Source: Kribbella rubisoli (GTDB taxonomy: Bacteria; Actinomycetota; Actinomycetes; Propionibacteriales; Kribbellaceae). Taken from it: a stretch of 64,000 nt of DNA. Of this stretch, positions 8,501-15,389 are shown one piece after another. The position numbers and the translations under genes were made by a program. Below the pieces are notes generated by a model that saw only the letters and a list, made by a program, of their open reading frames with translations, was not told the DNA's origin and did no database searches. The stretch is from positions 784,701-848,700 of the forward strand of contig NZ_SHKR01000014.1 in NCBI RefSeq assembly GCF_004217145.1, in the 5' to 3' direction. Each line of letters starts with the position of its first letter. Position 1 is the stretch's first letter.

Positions 8501-10307
8501 GAACCCGGATGTGCCCGTCTACGACGGCGTCTTCGGCGGCAGTCTGGCCTGGTTCGGCACAACCGTCGGCGAGGAGCCGCCGATGCGGTCGCTGGCCGAG
8601 CGCTACGGCTTCGACTTCGACCGCACCCCCTGGAAGGCGTTGAGCGACGAGGCCCAACACGCCGTCCTGTACGGCGATGCGTCCTGGCGCGGGTTGAACG
8701 CGTGGGCCGCAAACGATGTCGGCGGCAAGGAATCGACTGCGTTCCCGTGTCGCGAGTGCGGTGGCCGGCGGCTGCGCGCGCCGTACCTGACGATCCGCCT
8801 GCAGGGACTCGCGCGGGACGAGTTCTTTGCGACCTCGCTCGCCGAGCTGGAGGTAGTACTGACCTCGATGGAGGTGCCCGACGATCCACAGGCCGCGGAC
8901 GCCCGGACCACCGCTCTGCGTCGGCTCGGCTTCCTCCGTGCCGTCGGGCTGGGGTACCTCCAGCTGAACCGTTCGACCTGGACGCTCTCGGCCGGCGAGG
9001 CGCAACGGATCAAGCTGGCGTCGGTGCTCGGCGACGGACTGGTCGGAATGACGGTGCTGTTGGACGAACCGTCGAGGGGCCTGCATCCCTCTGAAGTAAC
9101 CCCATTGGCCCGGACATTGACCGAATTGCGGGACGCCGGCAACACCGTCATCGCCGTCGAGCACGACCCGCTCATCATCCGCGCGGCCGACGACGTGATC
9201 GAGATCGGCCCTGGTGCCGGGCCGTCCGGCGGTCACTTGGTCGGGCTGGACAGCGCGCAGTCGGTGACGCGAGCTCTTTTGTGCGGACAGGTTCCGGCGG
9301 TACGCCGCGACCGCCGCCGGGAGCCGACCGGTTGGATGAAGGTGACCGGAGCGCGAGAGAACAACCTCGACGGACTCGACGCCGACGTACCCCTCGGCGT
9401 GCTGGTCGGCGTCTGCGGAGTGTCCGGGTCGGGGAAGTCGTCGCTCGTCGTCGACACCGTCGCGCTGGGTCTGGTCCGGCCGAAGACCAACATTCCCGGC
9501 CGCGGTGCGATCCGCGTACGGCCCGGCGACCACGACACCATCTCCGGTGCGCCCGCGCGAACGGTCGTGGCCGACCAGTCCCGCGCCGAGATCACGTCGC
9601 CCGGCATGTTCCTCGGGCTCATCGGCGCCGTCCGCAAGCAGTTCGCCGCGAGCGAGACCGCGATCGAGCAGGGCATCACGATCAAGGACCTGAGCTACGG
9701 CTGCGACGCCTGCAAGGGCAAAGGCGTGTGGCAGCAGGACATGTCGTTCCTGCCGTCGGTTCGCCAGACCTGTGATGCCTGTGGCGGATCCGGCTACCGC
9801 CACGAAGCCGCCGCTCTCCTCGATCGGGGCCGGAGCCTCGCCGACATCGAAGCGCTCACCATCGCCGAACTGGTCGACGAGTGGGGCGACCTCGACGCCG
9901 TACGACGGATGGGCGGCGCCGCCGTCGAGCTCGGACTCGGCTATCTAGTACTGCGTCAACCGGGCTGGAGCCTGTCGGGCGGCGAAGCGCAGCGGCTCAA
10001 GCTTGCCAAGGAGTTCGCCCGTACGACGAAGACAACCGCCCTGTACGTGCTCGACGAACCCACGGTCGGCCTCCAAGCTACGGACGTCGCAGTACTCGTC
10101 GGCGCGCTCGACGCACTCGTTGCTGCCGGCAACAGCGTGCTCGTGGTCGAACACGATCCGGCCTTCCTCGCCGCCTGCGACTGGCTCATCGAGCTCGGAC
10201 CGGGCGCGGGACCGGACGGCGGCCGAATCGTCTTCGAAGGCCCACCCGATGCTCTGGTGGAGGCAGCCACCGCCACCGCGCCGTACCTTCGGGGGATGCT
10301 GCCATGA
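5583..10307 (+). CDS. Tandem (double-length) UvrA-like ATPase with four nucleotide-binding domains
   Basis: 1574 residues, against about 750-970 for ordinary UvrA proteins. It consists of two UvrA-like units joined head to tail. Walker A motifs lie near residues 52 (GVSGSGKSS), 493 (GPSGAGKTT), 811 (GVSGSGKSS) and 1278 (GVSGSGKSS). ABC signatures lie near 346 (LSRGEAQR), 668 (LSGGEAQR), 1135 (LSAGEAQR) and 1464 (LSGGEAQR), each followed by a LDEP-type Walker B. CxxC pairs of the UvrA zinc modules are present, e.g. CPDCEG...CEACDG and CDACKG...CDACGG. Each unit is about 780 residues, the size of class II UvrA (UvrA2/DrrC type) lacking the UvrB-binding insertion. It may act in DNA-lesion or intercalator tolerance rather than classical excision repair. 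GTG start; its stop overlaps the ATG of the next gene. A separate housekeeping uvrA would be expected elsewhere in the genome. Confidence 0.93.
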   Translation: MERRRVGDEAAARRARGSGRLRGRVVDVRGAAEHNLRDVDVVFGPGLTAVVGVSGSGKSSLAFDVVYAEARRQFLDSLALGGNSARVPAARVRRIDGLGPAVAVAQNVLNTNPASTVATSVGLHPFLRILYSRFAEVECPHCHVPVRALSAEERLTTALDLLARDGSLDVEVAIVRQLTGSHARLLAGIRGQFAQVTVDGRPRSATSRTRLDPALPHDIVVRVATLQPGMSAAEVRATLEQADALGRPEVLLGGTPVLRAPICPQCGAWVRPLAPSAFRCDNDTSSHRIAGVTLQELTARSVTEVLEFVQELESRARRIQDELLRRLRPLQELGLGYLALDRSMPTLSRGEAQRTRLAVVLSGRLEDLLHVLDEPTIGLHHNDLSRLLDAIAALPGPVLMVEHDPLAVAMADDVVEIGPGGGDGGGRLVFQGPPAELWRAGTASGIGFSAGARRQRPQRPISNDRIRITGANLRNLRAVDCEIPLGSLTVITGPSGAGKTTLTQEVLLASLRERGPVGCTAFDTPATRARAVDQAPLGNNPRSNPATYTKVLDRIRDVFADETGRSPSDFTFNRAEGACPDCEGMGAVAIGLSYLAPIWVPCEACDGTRYRSEVLEATWAGRSIADVLALSVDEAIVMFAEHPAVNRILQPLQEVGLGYLTLGQPSPSLSGGEAQRVRLAREVAKARSGDLVLLDEPTTGLHPGDLDRLLAVLDRLTDSGCTVVVVEHQPDVIASADWRIELGPGGGPDGGRLQHCGPPVADEQPPVRPRAKPRTDRRSSDAIRVRGARAHNLQGVDVDFAKDRFTVVTGVSGSGKSSLVHDVLESEATRRLLECLSVYERQSVREGPEAPVDSLTGLGTTISIDPSGLGFDGRGPGFYVWDADRVTVGRSSDLDRLLAVVIAKAGVRTCLACGHQTVCRTSPKPESPWSCTDCGTGAVPIEPRHLVGSPASICPQCLGLGVEREFEFATLIVNPDVPVYDGVFGGSLAWFGTTVGEEPPMRSLAERYGFDFDRTPWKALSDEAQHAVLYGDASWRGLNAWAANDVGGKESTAFPCRECGGRRLRAPYLTIRLQGLARDEFFATSLAELEVVLTSMEVPDDPQAADARTTALRRLGFLRAVGLGYLQLNRSTWTLSAGEAQRIKLASVLGDGLVGMTVLLDEPSRGLHPSEVTPLARTLTELRDAGNTVIAVEHDPLIIRAADDVIEIGPGAGPSGGHLVGLDSAQSVTRALLCGQVPAVRRDRRREPTGWMKVTGARENNLDGLDADVPLGVLVGVCGVSGSGKSSLVVDTVALGLVRPKTNIPGRGAIRVRPGDHDTISGAPARTVVADQSRAEITSPGMFLGLIGAVRKQFAASETAIEQGITIKDLSYGCDACKGKGVWQQDMSFLPSVRQTCDACGGSGYRHEAAALLDRGRSLADIEALTIAELVDEWGDLDAVRRMGGAAVELGLGYLVLRQPGWSLSGGEAQRLKLAKEFARTTKTTALYVLDEPTVGLQATDVAVLVGALDALVAAGNSVLVVEHDPAFLAACDWLIELGPGAGPDGGRIVFEGPPDALVEAATATAPYLRGMLP

Positions 10308-11275
10308 ACATCGGCACCCTGCTGCTCGGGGATCCGTCGCCTTCCCTGCGATGGCGGGCGGCGCGCGAACTGGAAGGCGCCGAGGACGCCGAGGTTGCCT
10401 CCTGGCGTACCGAGATTGATCGGAGCCCGGAGATCGAGGGACTCGTCTCGCGGCTGGCGGCAGCCGGGCCTTACGATGCGGGCCATCTGCTGTGCCGGCT
10501 GGCATACCTCGGCTATCGCGGGCCGGCTCTCGCGACCGCGGTCGAGAAGATCTTCGGCTTACAGCAATCGGATGGCTCGTGGTCGGTTCCCGGCCCGATC
10601 GAAGGTCCTCGCTTCATCACGATGCACACCGTCGTACCGCTGCGTGGGATCGCCGCCGCGGGTTTCGCGACCGATCCGCGGGCCGAGCGTGCGTACGAGT
10701 GGCTGCTCGGCGTACGCCTCGAGGACGGATCGTGGCCGGCCGGGCCGAAAGCCGACCTGGGACAGGCGGGTCGCCCGGCGCCACCGGAGAGGGAGTACCG
10801 GCGGCTGTCCCGCGGGCTCGGCTGCCGATCGGCGACGACCGGCGCTGTTGCTTGCCTGGCGATGCATCCCTCGCGACGGCGATCCGACGCCGCTCGGATC
10901 GGGGTCGACCACTTGCTCGCCCGCGAGACCCGAGACGCTTCGACGATCGGCTGGGAGGTGTCCCGGCTCGTCGGGCTCGAACGTGCGATGGGACAGATCA
11001 CGTTCTACGCCACATTCGACCTCGCCTTCCTGCTCGACCTCGCCTCACGATGCGGCGTCTCGCTACAGGACCGCCGGGTCCACGACCTGGTCGACTACCT
11101 CGAGAGCCTCCGCGGCCCCTACGGCCTGTGGCAACACGCCGTCCATCCGCAGCTCGCCGGTTGGCTCACCTTCGATCTCGAGACCAGCCTCCGCCACCTC
11201 GAGTCCGGCGACTGGATCGGCAACGAAGAGCCCGCCGACTTCACGCCGTACCAGCGCGGCCGACGCCGGTACTGA
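10304..11275 (+). CDS. Prenyltransferase/squalene-cyclase-like repeat protein
   Basis: 323 residues; the ATG overlaps the UvrA-like stop (ATGA), so the two are translationally coupled. The sequence shows alpha/alpha-toroid QW-type repeats, LQQSDGSWSVPG near 85 and VRLEDGSWPAG near 145, and a later related segment YLESLRGPYGLWQHAVH. This is the fold of terpene cyclases and protein prenyltransferases, but no DXDD or metal motif is visible, so enzymatic activity is uncertain. The tight coupling suggests a shared function with the tandem ATPase; what that is cannot be said. Confidence 0.8.
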   Translation: MNIGTLLLGDPSPSLRWRAARELEGAEDAEVASWRTEIDRSPEIEGLVSRLAAAGPYDAGHLLCRLAYLGYRGPALATAVEKIFGLQQSDGSWSVPGPIEGPRFITMHTVVPLRGIAAAGFATDPRAERAYEWLLGVRLEDGSWPAGPKADLGQAGRPAPPEREYRRLSRGLGCRSATTGAVACLAMHPSRRRSDAARIGVDHLLARETRDASTIGWEVSRLVGLERAMGQITFYATFDLAFLLDLASRCGVSLQDRRVHDLVDYLESLRGPYGLWQHAVHPQLAGWLTFDLETSLRHLESGDWIGNEEPADFTPYQRGRRRY

Positions 11276-11313
11276 GACTTCTAGTCGCCCGGTCGACGGT
11301 TAGCGTCGGGTGC

Positions 11314-11736
11314 ATGACGGCTCCAGACATCAACAGCCCCGAAGAGCAGCTCCGCTACCAACGAGGCCTGGAGGTGATGAACGCCGTCGACGGCGGCTCA
11401 GCCCCCGCCGTAATGGAAAACCTCGCCGACATCGCCCCGGCGTTGGCCCACCACATCGTCGCGTTCGGCTTCGGCGACATCTACTCCCGCCCAGGCCTCG
11501 ACCCCAAGCAACGCCAGCTCGTCACGCTAGGCATCCTCACCGCGTTAGGCGGCTGCGAACCCCAGCTCGAAGTCCACATCCGCACATCCCTCAACGTCGG
11601 CCTAACCCCAACCGAAATCGTCGAAGCCTTCACCCACGCGGCTGGCTACGCCGGCTTCCCCCGAGCCCTCAACGCAATCGGCGTCGCCAAGCGAGTCTTC
11701 GCCGAACGCGACCTACTGCCCGTCGAGGACATCTGA
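11314..11736 (+). CDS. Carboxymuconolactone decarboxylase (CMD/AhpD-like) family protein
   Basis: 140 residues, full length for a CMD-domain protein. DPKQRQLVTLGILTALGGCE is the typical helix pair and HIRTSLNVGLTPTEIVEAFT the second half. It has a single Cys where peroxidase-type AhpD would have CxxC, so it is closer to the decarboxylase-like branch with unknown substrate. It lies 38 bp after the cyclase-like gene and may belong to the same transcript. C-rich wobble positions become very strong towards its 3' end. Confidence 0.88.
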   Translation: MTAPDINSPEEQLRYQRGLEVMNAVDGGSAPAVMENLADIAPALAHHIVAFGFGDIYSRPGLDPKQRQLVTLGILTALGGCEPQLEVHIRTSLNVGLTPTEIVEAFTHAAGYAGFPRALNAIGVAKRVFAERDLLPVEDI

Positions 11737-12058
11737 CGCCAAGCCCACCCCATCCAGGAGCGCCCGCTGCAGCCCGCGGCTCGCGCCCCAGGCCCAGCGA
11801 CGGCGACGGCGTGGCGTGCTCAGTCAGACGAGTGGATATCCGCTGCCGTTGTGCCTTCTCTGCTGGTGTGCGAGCAGAGAAGGCACAACTCGCGAGGTTA
11901 TCCGCTCGTGTTGCCGAAGCCGGGGAGATTGGGTTGCTACCTCCCACCACAGCCGACCCCACCCGCCACAGCCCATCCATCCACCACGCAGCCGTTCCAC
12001 CACAGCCGACCGCACATACCCTGCCCATCCCACCCACGACGGCGCGCGGGCGGGTTTG
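11737..12058. terminator. Gene-free stretch with a long inverted repeat between convergent genes
   Basis: 322 bp without a credible gene. The core is a perfect 17-bp inverted repeat: left arm gttgtgccttctctgct at 11848-11864, an 8-nt loop, right arm at 11873-11889. Imperfect pairing extends outward to about 11829-11908, including related cgag-gata segments. The position between a + gene and a - gene suits a bidirectional transcription terminator, though there is no T tract. A palindromic repetitive element is the alternative. The rest (11910-12058) is C-rich, with nothing recognised. Confidence 0.6.
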
Positions 12059-13075
12059 CTACCCCTTCGGGCCGAGGAGTTTCTCGAGGTCGGTGAGGAC
12101 GTCCATGGCGCCTAGTGGGCCGAGGCCCAGGAACCAGACCTCGTCGTCAACCCGCGCCGACTTGCCGGCCTTCACCGCGGCGAGCGACTTCCACAGGTTG
12201 CCGTTGACGACCTTGTTCTCGTCGGTGGTGTCGGGCTTTCCGTAGCTGGAGTAGAAGATCCAGTCGCCGTCGGCTTTGCCGATGTTCTCCTGTGATACCT
12301 CGACCGCGAGGTCCTGCACGTCCTGGATCTTGGGTCGCGGCAGGCCGATGTCCTTCAGGATGACGCCGATGAAGGACAGGTTGCCGTACAGCCGGATCTC
12401 TCCGGGCCGGAAGCGTACGAGCGAGATCGTCGGCGAACCCTGGACCTTGGACTTCACCTCGTTGGCGCGCTTCTGGTAGTCGTTCAGGATTCCGGTGGCC
12501 TTGTCCTCCTCGCCGACCGCGTCCGCGACCAGCAGGAAGTTCTCCTTCCACGGGAACCCGGGGCGGATGCTGAAGACCGTCGGCGCGATCGCGCTGAGCT
12601 TGTCGTACAGGTCGTTCGCGCGCAGCTTGCTGCCGAGGATGAGGTCGGGCTTGAGCGCCGCGATCGCCTCGAGGTTGAGTTCGCTGATGCCGCCGACCGT
12701 CTTGATGCCCTGCGCCTTGTCGGCGAGGTACGACGGTACGCCGTTCTGCCCCGCCGTCGTGGCCATGCCGACCGGCGTGATGCCCAGAGCGAGTACGTCG
12801 TCCAGCTCGCCGCTGTCGAGCACGACCACGCGCGTCGGCTTCGCCGGGATCTTGGTCTCGCCGAGCGCGCCCTTGACGGTCCGCGGGAACGCACCGGGCG
12901 CGGCGTCCGAGCCGAGTTTCGCGGTCTCGGCGTCGGCGGTGCTGAACAGCCGCCCGCCGGTCGCCACGTCCTTGTCCCCGACCCCGGTGTCCGCACTCTT
13001 GGTGGTGTCACCACCACCGCAGCCCGCTGCGAGCAGTACGGCGGCCGACACGACGATCCCTATCAGCTTCTTCAC
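12059..13075 (-). CDS. Iron-siderophore ABC transporter substrate-binding lipoprotein
   Basis: 338 residues from the GTG at 13075 (VKKLIG...). The signal peptide ends in lipobox LLAAGC (Cys19), so the protein is an outer-leaflet lipoprotein. The body is a FecB/PBP2-type fold: PAKPTRVVVLDSGELDDVLAL, the central LNLEAIAALKPDLILGSK and NIGKADGDWIFYSSYG. It delivers ferric siderophore to a permease encoded elsewhere; no permease or ATPase genes adjoin it. A DtxR/IdeR-type iron box lies 25 bp upstream of the start, so expression should rise on iron limitation. Confidence 0.92.
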   Translation of the reverse strand: MKKLIGIVVSAAVLLAAGCGGGDTTKSADTGVGDKDVATGGRLFSTADAETAKLGSDAAPGAFPRTVKGALGETKIPAKPTRVVVLDSGELDDVLALGITPVGMATTAGQNGVPSYLADKAQGIKTVGGISELNLEAIAALKPDLILGSKLRANDLYDKLSAIAPTVFSIRPGFPWKENFLLVADAVGEEDKATGILNDYQKRANEVKSKVQGSPTISLVRFRPGEIRLYGNLSFIGVILKDIGLPRPKIQDVQDLAVEVSQENIGKADGDWIFYSSYGKPDTTDENKVVNGNLWKSLAAVKAGKSARVDDEVWFLGLGPLGAMDVLTDLEKLLGPKG

Positions 13076-13099
13076 GAACGTTGAGCCTACAACAACCAA

Positions 13100-13117
13100 G
13101 GTTAGGCAGTCCTAACC
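13100..13117 (-). promoter_or_regulatory. DtxR/IdeR-type iron box
   Basis: The palindrome ggttaggcagtcctaacc matches the TTAGG-N4-CCTAACC half of the DtxR/IdeR consensus (TTAGGTTAGCCTAACC). It lies 25 bp before the start of the siderophore-binding lipoprotein gene and overlaps the last codons and stop of the GH95 gene. Iron-loaded repressor should block transcription here. Confidence 0.75.
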
Positions 13118-15384
13118 AGGTCCACCTGTTGGCCGGCCGAGAGCTCCACAATCCGCTCCCCGTCCGGCAGCACGATCCGATGCGTGCCCGCGTGCGACGC
13201 CCGTACGACGGCCTCCGTCAGTACGCCGCCAAGCCACGTCACGTCGAACGTCAGACCGCCGCGCGCACGCAGACCGCGGAACGACCCGTCGGGCCAGTCG
13301 GACGGCAACGCCGGCAGGACGCGGATCACGTCGGTGTGGCTCTGCAGCAGCAGCTCCGGGATGCAACCGGTCATGCCGAAGTTCGCGTCGATCTGGAAGA
13401 TGTCGCCGTCGCGGTGCAGGAGGTTGTCCGACACCAGCCGACTCAAATAGTCCTGGATCACCGCAGCGGCCTTCGAAGGCTCGAACAGTCGGGCCCACAG
13501 CGCGACCAACCAGGCCGCGGTCCACCCGCCGTTCACAGCACCATCGGTACGCAGGTCCAACGAAGCCCGAGCGGCCGCGGCCCACTCCGGCGTACGCGTC
13601 GGGTCGATCTCGGCGCCTGGATACAACCCGTAAAGATGTGACTGATGCCGATGCTGCGGCTCGGACGGCGGCCAGTCGGTCGGCCACTCGTACAGCCGCC
13701 CCTCCGGCGTCACCCGTACCGAAGGCAGACGATCACGAGCCGCCGCAGCGCGCGAAACCAGCGATGAGTCGAGCCCCAGGATCGCAGCGGCCTCAGCCAG
13801 GTTCGCGAACAGCTCCCGGATCAACCAGATGTCGTACGTCGAGGTCAGGTCAACGGAAGCCTTCGAACCCGACGGCAAGATGAAATGATGCTCCGGCGCC
13901 GTCGACGGGACGAACTGCAGCACCCCGTCGCCGTCCTCGACGAGCATCGAGAGCACGAACTCCGCCGCGCCCGCGATCAACGGGTACGCACGGTCGCGCA
14001 GGAAATCCACGTCCATCGTGAACCGGTAGTGCTCCATCAAATGCGCCGTCAGCCAGACCCCGCACGTCGCGCACATCGCCCAGACGGGATCGTCATCACC
14101 CGCGCCGACCGGCCAGGTCGCGCGCCACAGGTCGGCGTTGTGATGCGAGACCCAACCCGGTACGTCGTACAGAGTCCGAGCGGTCTCCGCACCGGACGAG
14201 GCCAAGCCCTCGATCAAGTCGACCAAGGGGTCGAAGCACTCGTGCAGGCCGGTCAGGTCGGCCGGCCAGTAGTTCATCTGGGTGTTGATGTTGTTGGTCC
14301 AGTCGCTGGCCCACATCGGCCGGCGGTCCTGGTTCCAGATGCCTTGCAGGTTGGCCGCCTGCGTCCCGGGGCGGGAGGACGCCATCAACAGGTACCGCCC
14401 GAAGTTGAACGTCAGCGCAACCAGATCCGGATCGCTGCCCCCGGCAGCTACTGCTGCAATCCTCTCGTCGGTCGGCAATTCACTTGGAACACCCAACGAA
14501 AGCGAAGAGCGGTCGTAGAGCGCCACATGATCCTCGACATGACGCTCGCGAAGCTTGTCCACAGCAACCGAATCCAATACGGCGACCGCAGCAGCCAAAG
14601 CAACCAACGGATCCCGCCCCGGCGGCGCCGACCAGCCGACGAATGTACTTGCCGCCGACAACACGACCGTCACGCTGTCCGCACCACGAACCACAACGCC
14701 CGCGTCCGAAGCTTCCGCCGTCCCGCCGTCAACCAGCGCCCGGAGCGCGACCCCGAACCCGATCCCACGCCCCTCTTCGTAGCGGATCGGATCCGGCCGA
14801 TCCCGATACTCGATGGTCAGATCCGACGGCGCCCGCCCAACCAATCCATAGGTGCCACCGGCAACCGATGGCCGGACCGGGTGCTGACTCTCCAACGACA
14901 GTTCGAGATCGACAGCACCCGGCCGGTCGGCCGTGATCGTCCACACCATGACCTGGTCCGGCGTGGACACGAAGGTCTCACGCCGGAACCGCGTCCCATC
15001 CACCGTGTATTCCACACCGGCAATGCCGGTGCGCAGATCCAAACTCCGCCTGTAGTCCGCACCCACGCCGGCCGACCGGATCACCAGGTCGGCGAGCGGC
15101 TGGTACGACTCCACCAACGGACCCTGTAACGCACGGGTCCGCTCGGTGGCCGCCAGCCGATCACCTTCCTCCAGCAACAACCGTCGTACGTCGGCCAGCA
15201 CCGCCGGCCCGTCCGGCACCGTCAAGGTGCGCGGACCGTCGCCCGACCAGACATCGTCGAGGTTGAGCGCGATCCGCTCCTCGCCGACCCGGCCGAACAC
15301 CTTCCCGCCGAGATGCCCGTTGCCCACCGGCAACGCCTCGAACCAGTCCGGCGCGGGGGTGCGGAACCACAGGGAATGAGACAT
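13102..15384 (-). CDS. Glycoside hydrolase family 95 (alpha-L-fucosidase/galactosidase type)
   Basis: 760 residues from the ATG at 15384; no signal peptide, so cytoplasmic. GH95 landmarks are the opening WFEALPVGNGHLGGKVFG with NLDDVWSGDG, the core NLQGIWNQDRRPMW followed by NNINTQMNYWPADL (Asn residues that activate water in GH95), and QIDANFGMTG near the C-terminus. It is encoded 5 bp after the binding-protein gene of a sugar ABC importer, so it probably cleaves the terminal residue (L-fucose or L-galactose linked) from the imported oligosaccharide. The exact linkage is not readable. Confidence 0.9.
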   Translation of the reverse strand: MSHSLWFRTPAPDWFEALPVGNGHLGGKVFGRVGEERIALNLDDVWSGDGPRTLTVPDGPAVLADVRRLLLEEGDRLAATERTRALQGPLVESYQPLADLVIRSAGVGADYRRSLDLRTGIAGVEYTVDGTRFRRETFVSTPDQVMVWTITADRPGAVDLELSLESQHPVRPSVAGGTYGLVGRAPSDLTIEYRDRPDPIRYEEGRGIGFGVALRALVDGGTAEASDAGVVVRGADSVTVVLSAASTFVGWSAPPGRDPLVALAAAVAVLDSVAVDKLRERHVEDHVALYDRSSLSLGVPSELPTDERIAAVAAGGSDPDLVALTFNFGRYLLMASSRPGTQAANLQGIWNQDRRPMWASDWTNNINTQMNYWPADLTGLHECFDPLVDLIEGLASSGAETARTLYDVPGWVSHHNADLWRATWPVGAGDDDPVWAMCATCGVWLTAHLMEHYRFTMDVDFLRDRAYPLIAGAAEFVLSMLVEDGDGVLQFVPSTAPEHHFILPSGSKASVDLTSTYDIWLIRELFANLAEAAAILGLDSSLVSRAAAARDRLPSVRVTPEGRLYEWPTDWPPSEPQHRHQSHLYGLYPGAEIDPTRTPEWAAAARASLDLRTDGAVNGGWTAAWLVALWARLFEPSKAAAVIQDYLSRLVSDNLLHRDGDIFQIDANFGMTGCIPELLLQSHTDVIRVLPALPSDWPDGSFRGLRARGGLTFDVTWLGGVLTEAVVRASHAGTHRIVLPDGERIVELSAGQQVDLVRTA

Positions 15385-15389
15385 CAGGC

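Noticed and set aside
7278..9803. Two long minus-strand frames (about 380 and 460 codons) inside the tandem UvrA gene
   Set aside because: Antisense shadows of a gene whose own frame has four complete ATPase motif sets.
5583..10307. Calling the tandem ATPase the housekeeping uvrA
   Set aside because: Double length, four NBDs and no UvrB-binding insertion; a standard UvrA is expected elsewhere.
11310..12245. 311-codon frame overlapping the CMD gene and the palindrome
   Set aside because: His/Pro/Arg-rich, out of frame with the CMD protein and crosses the inverted repeat.
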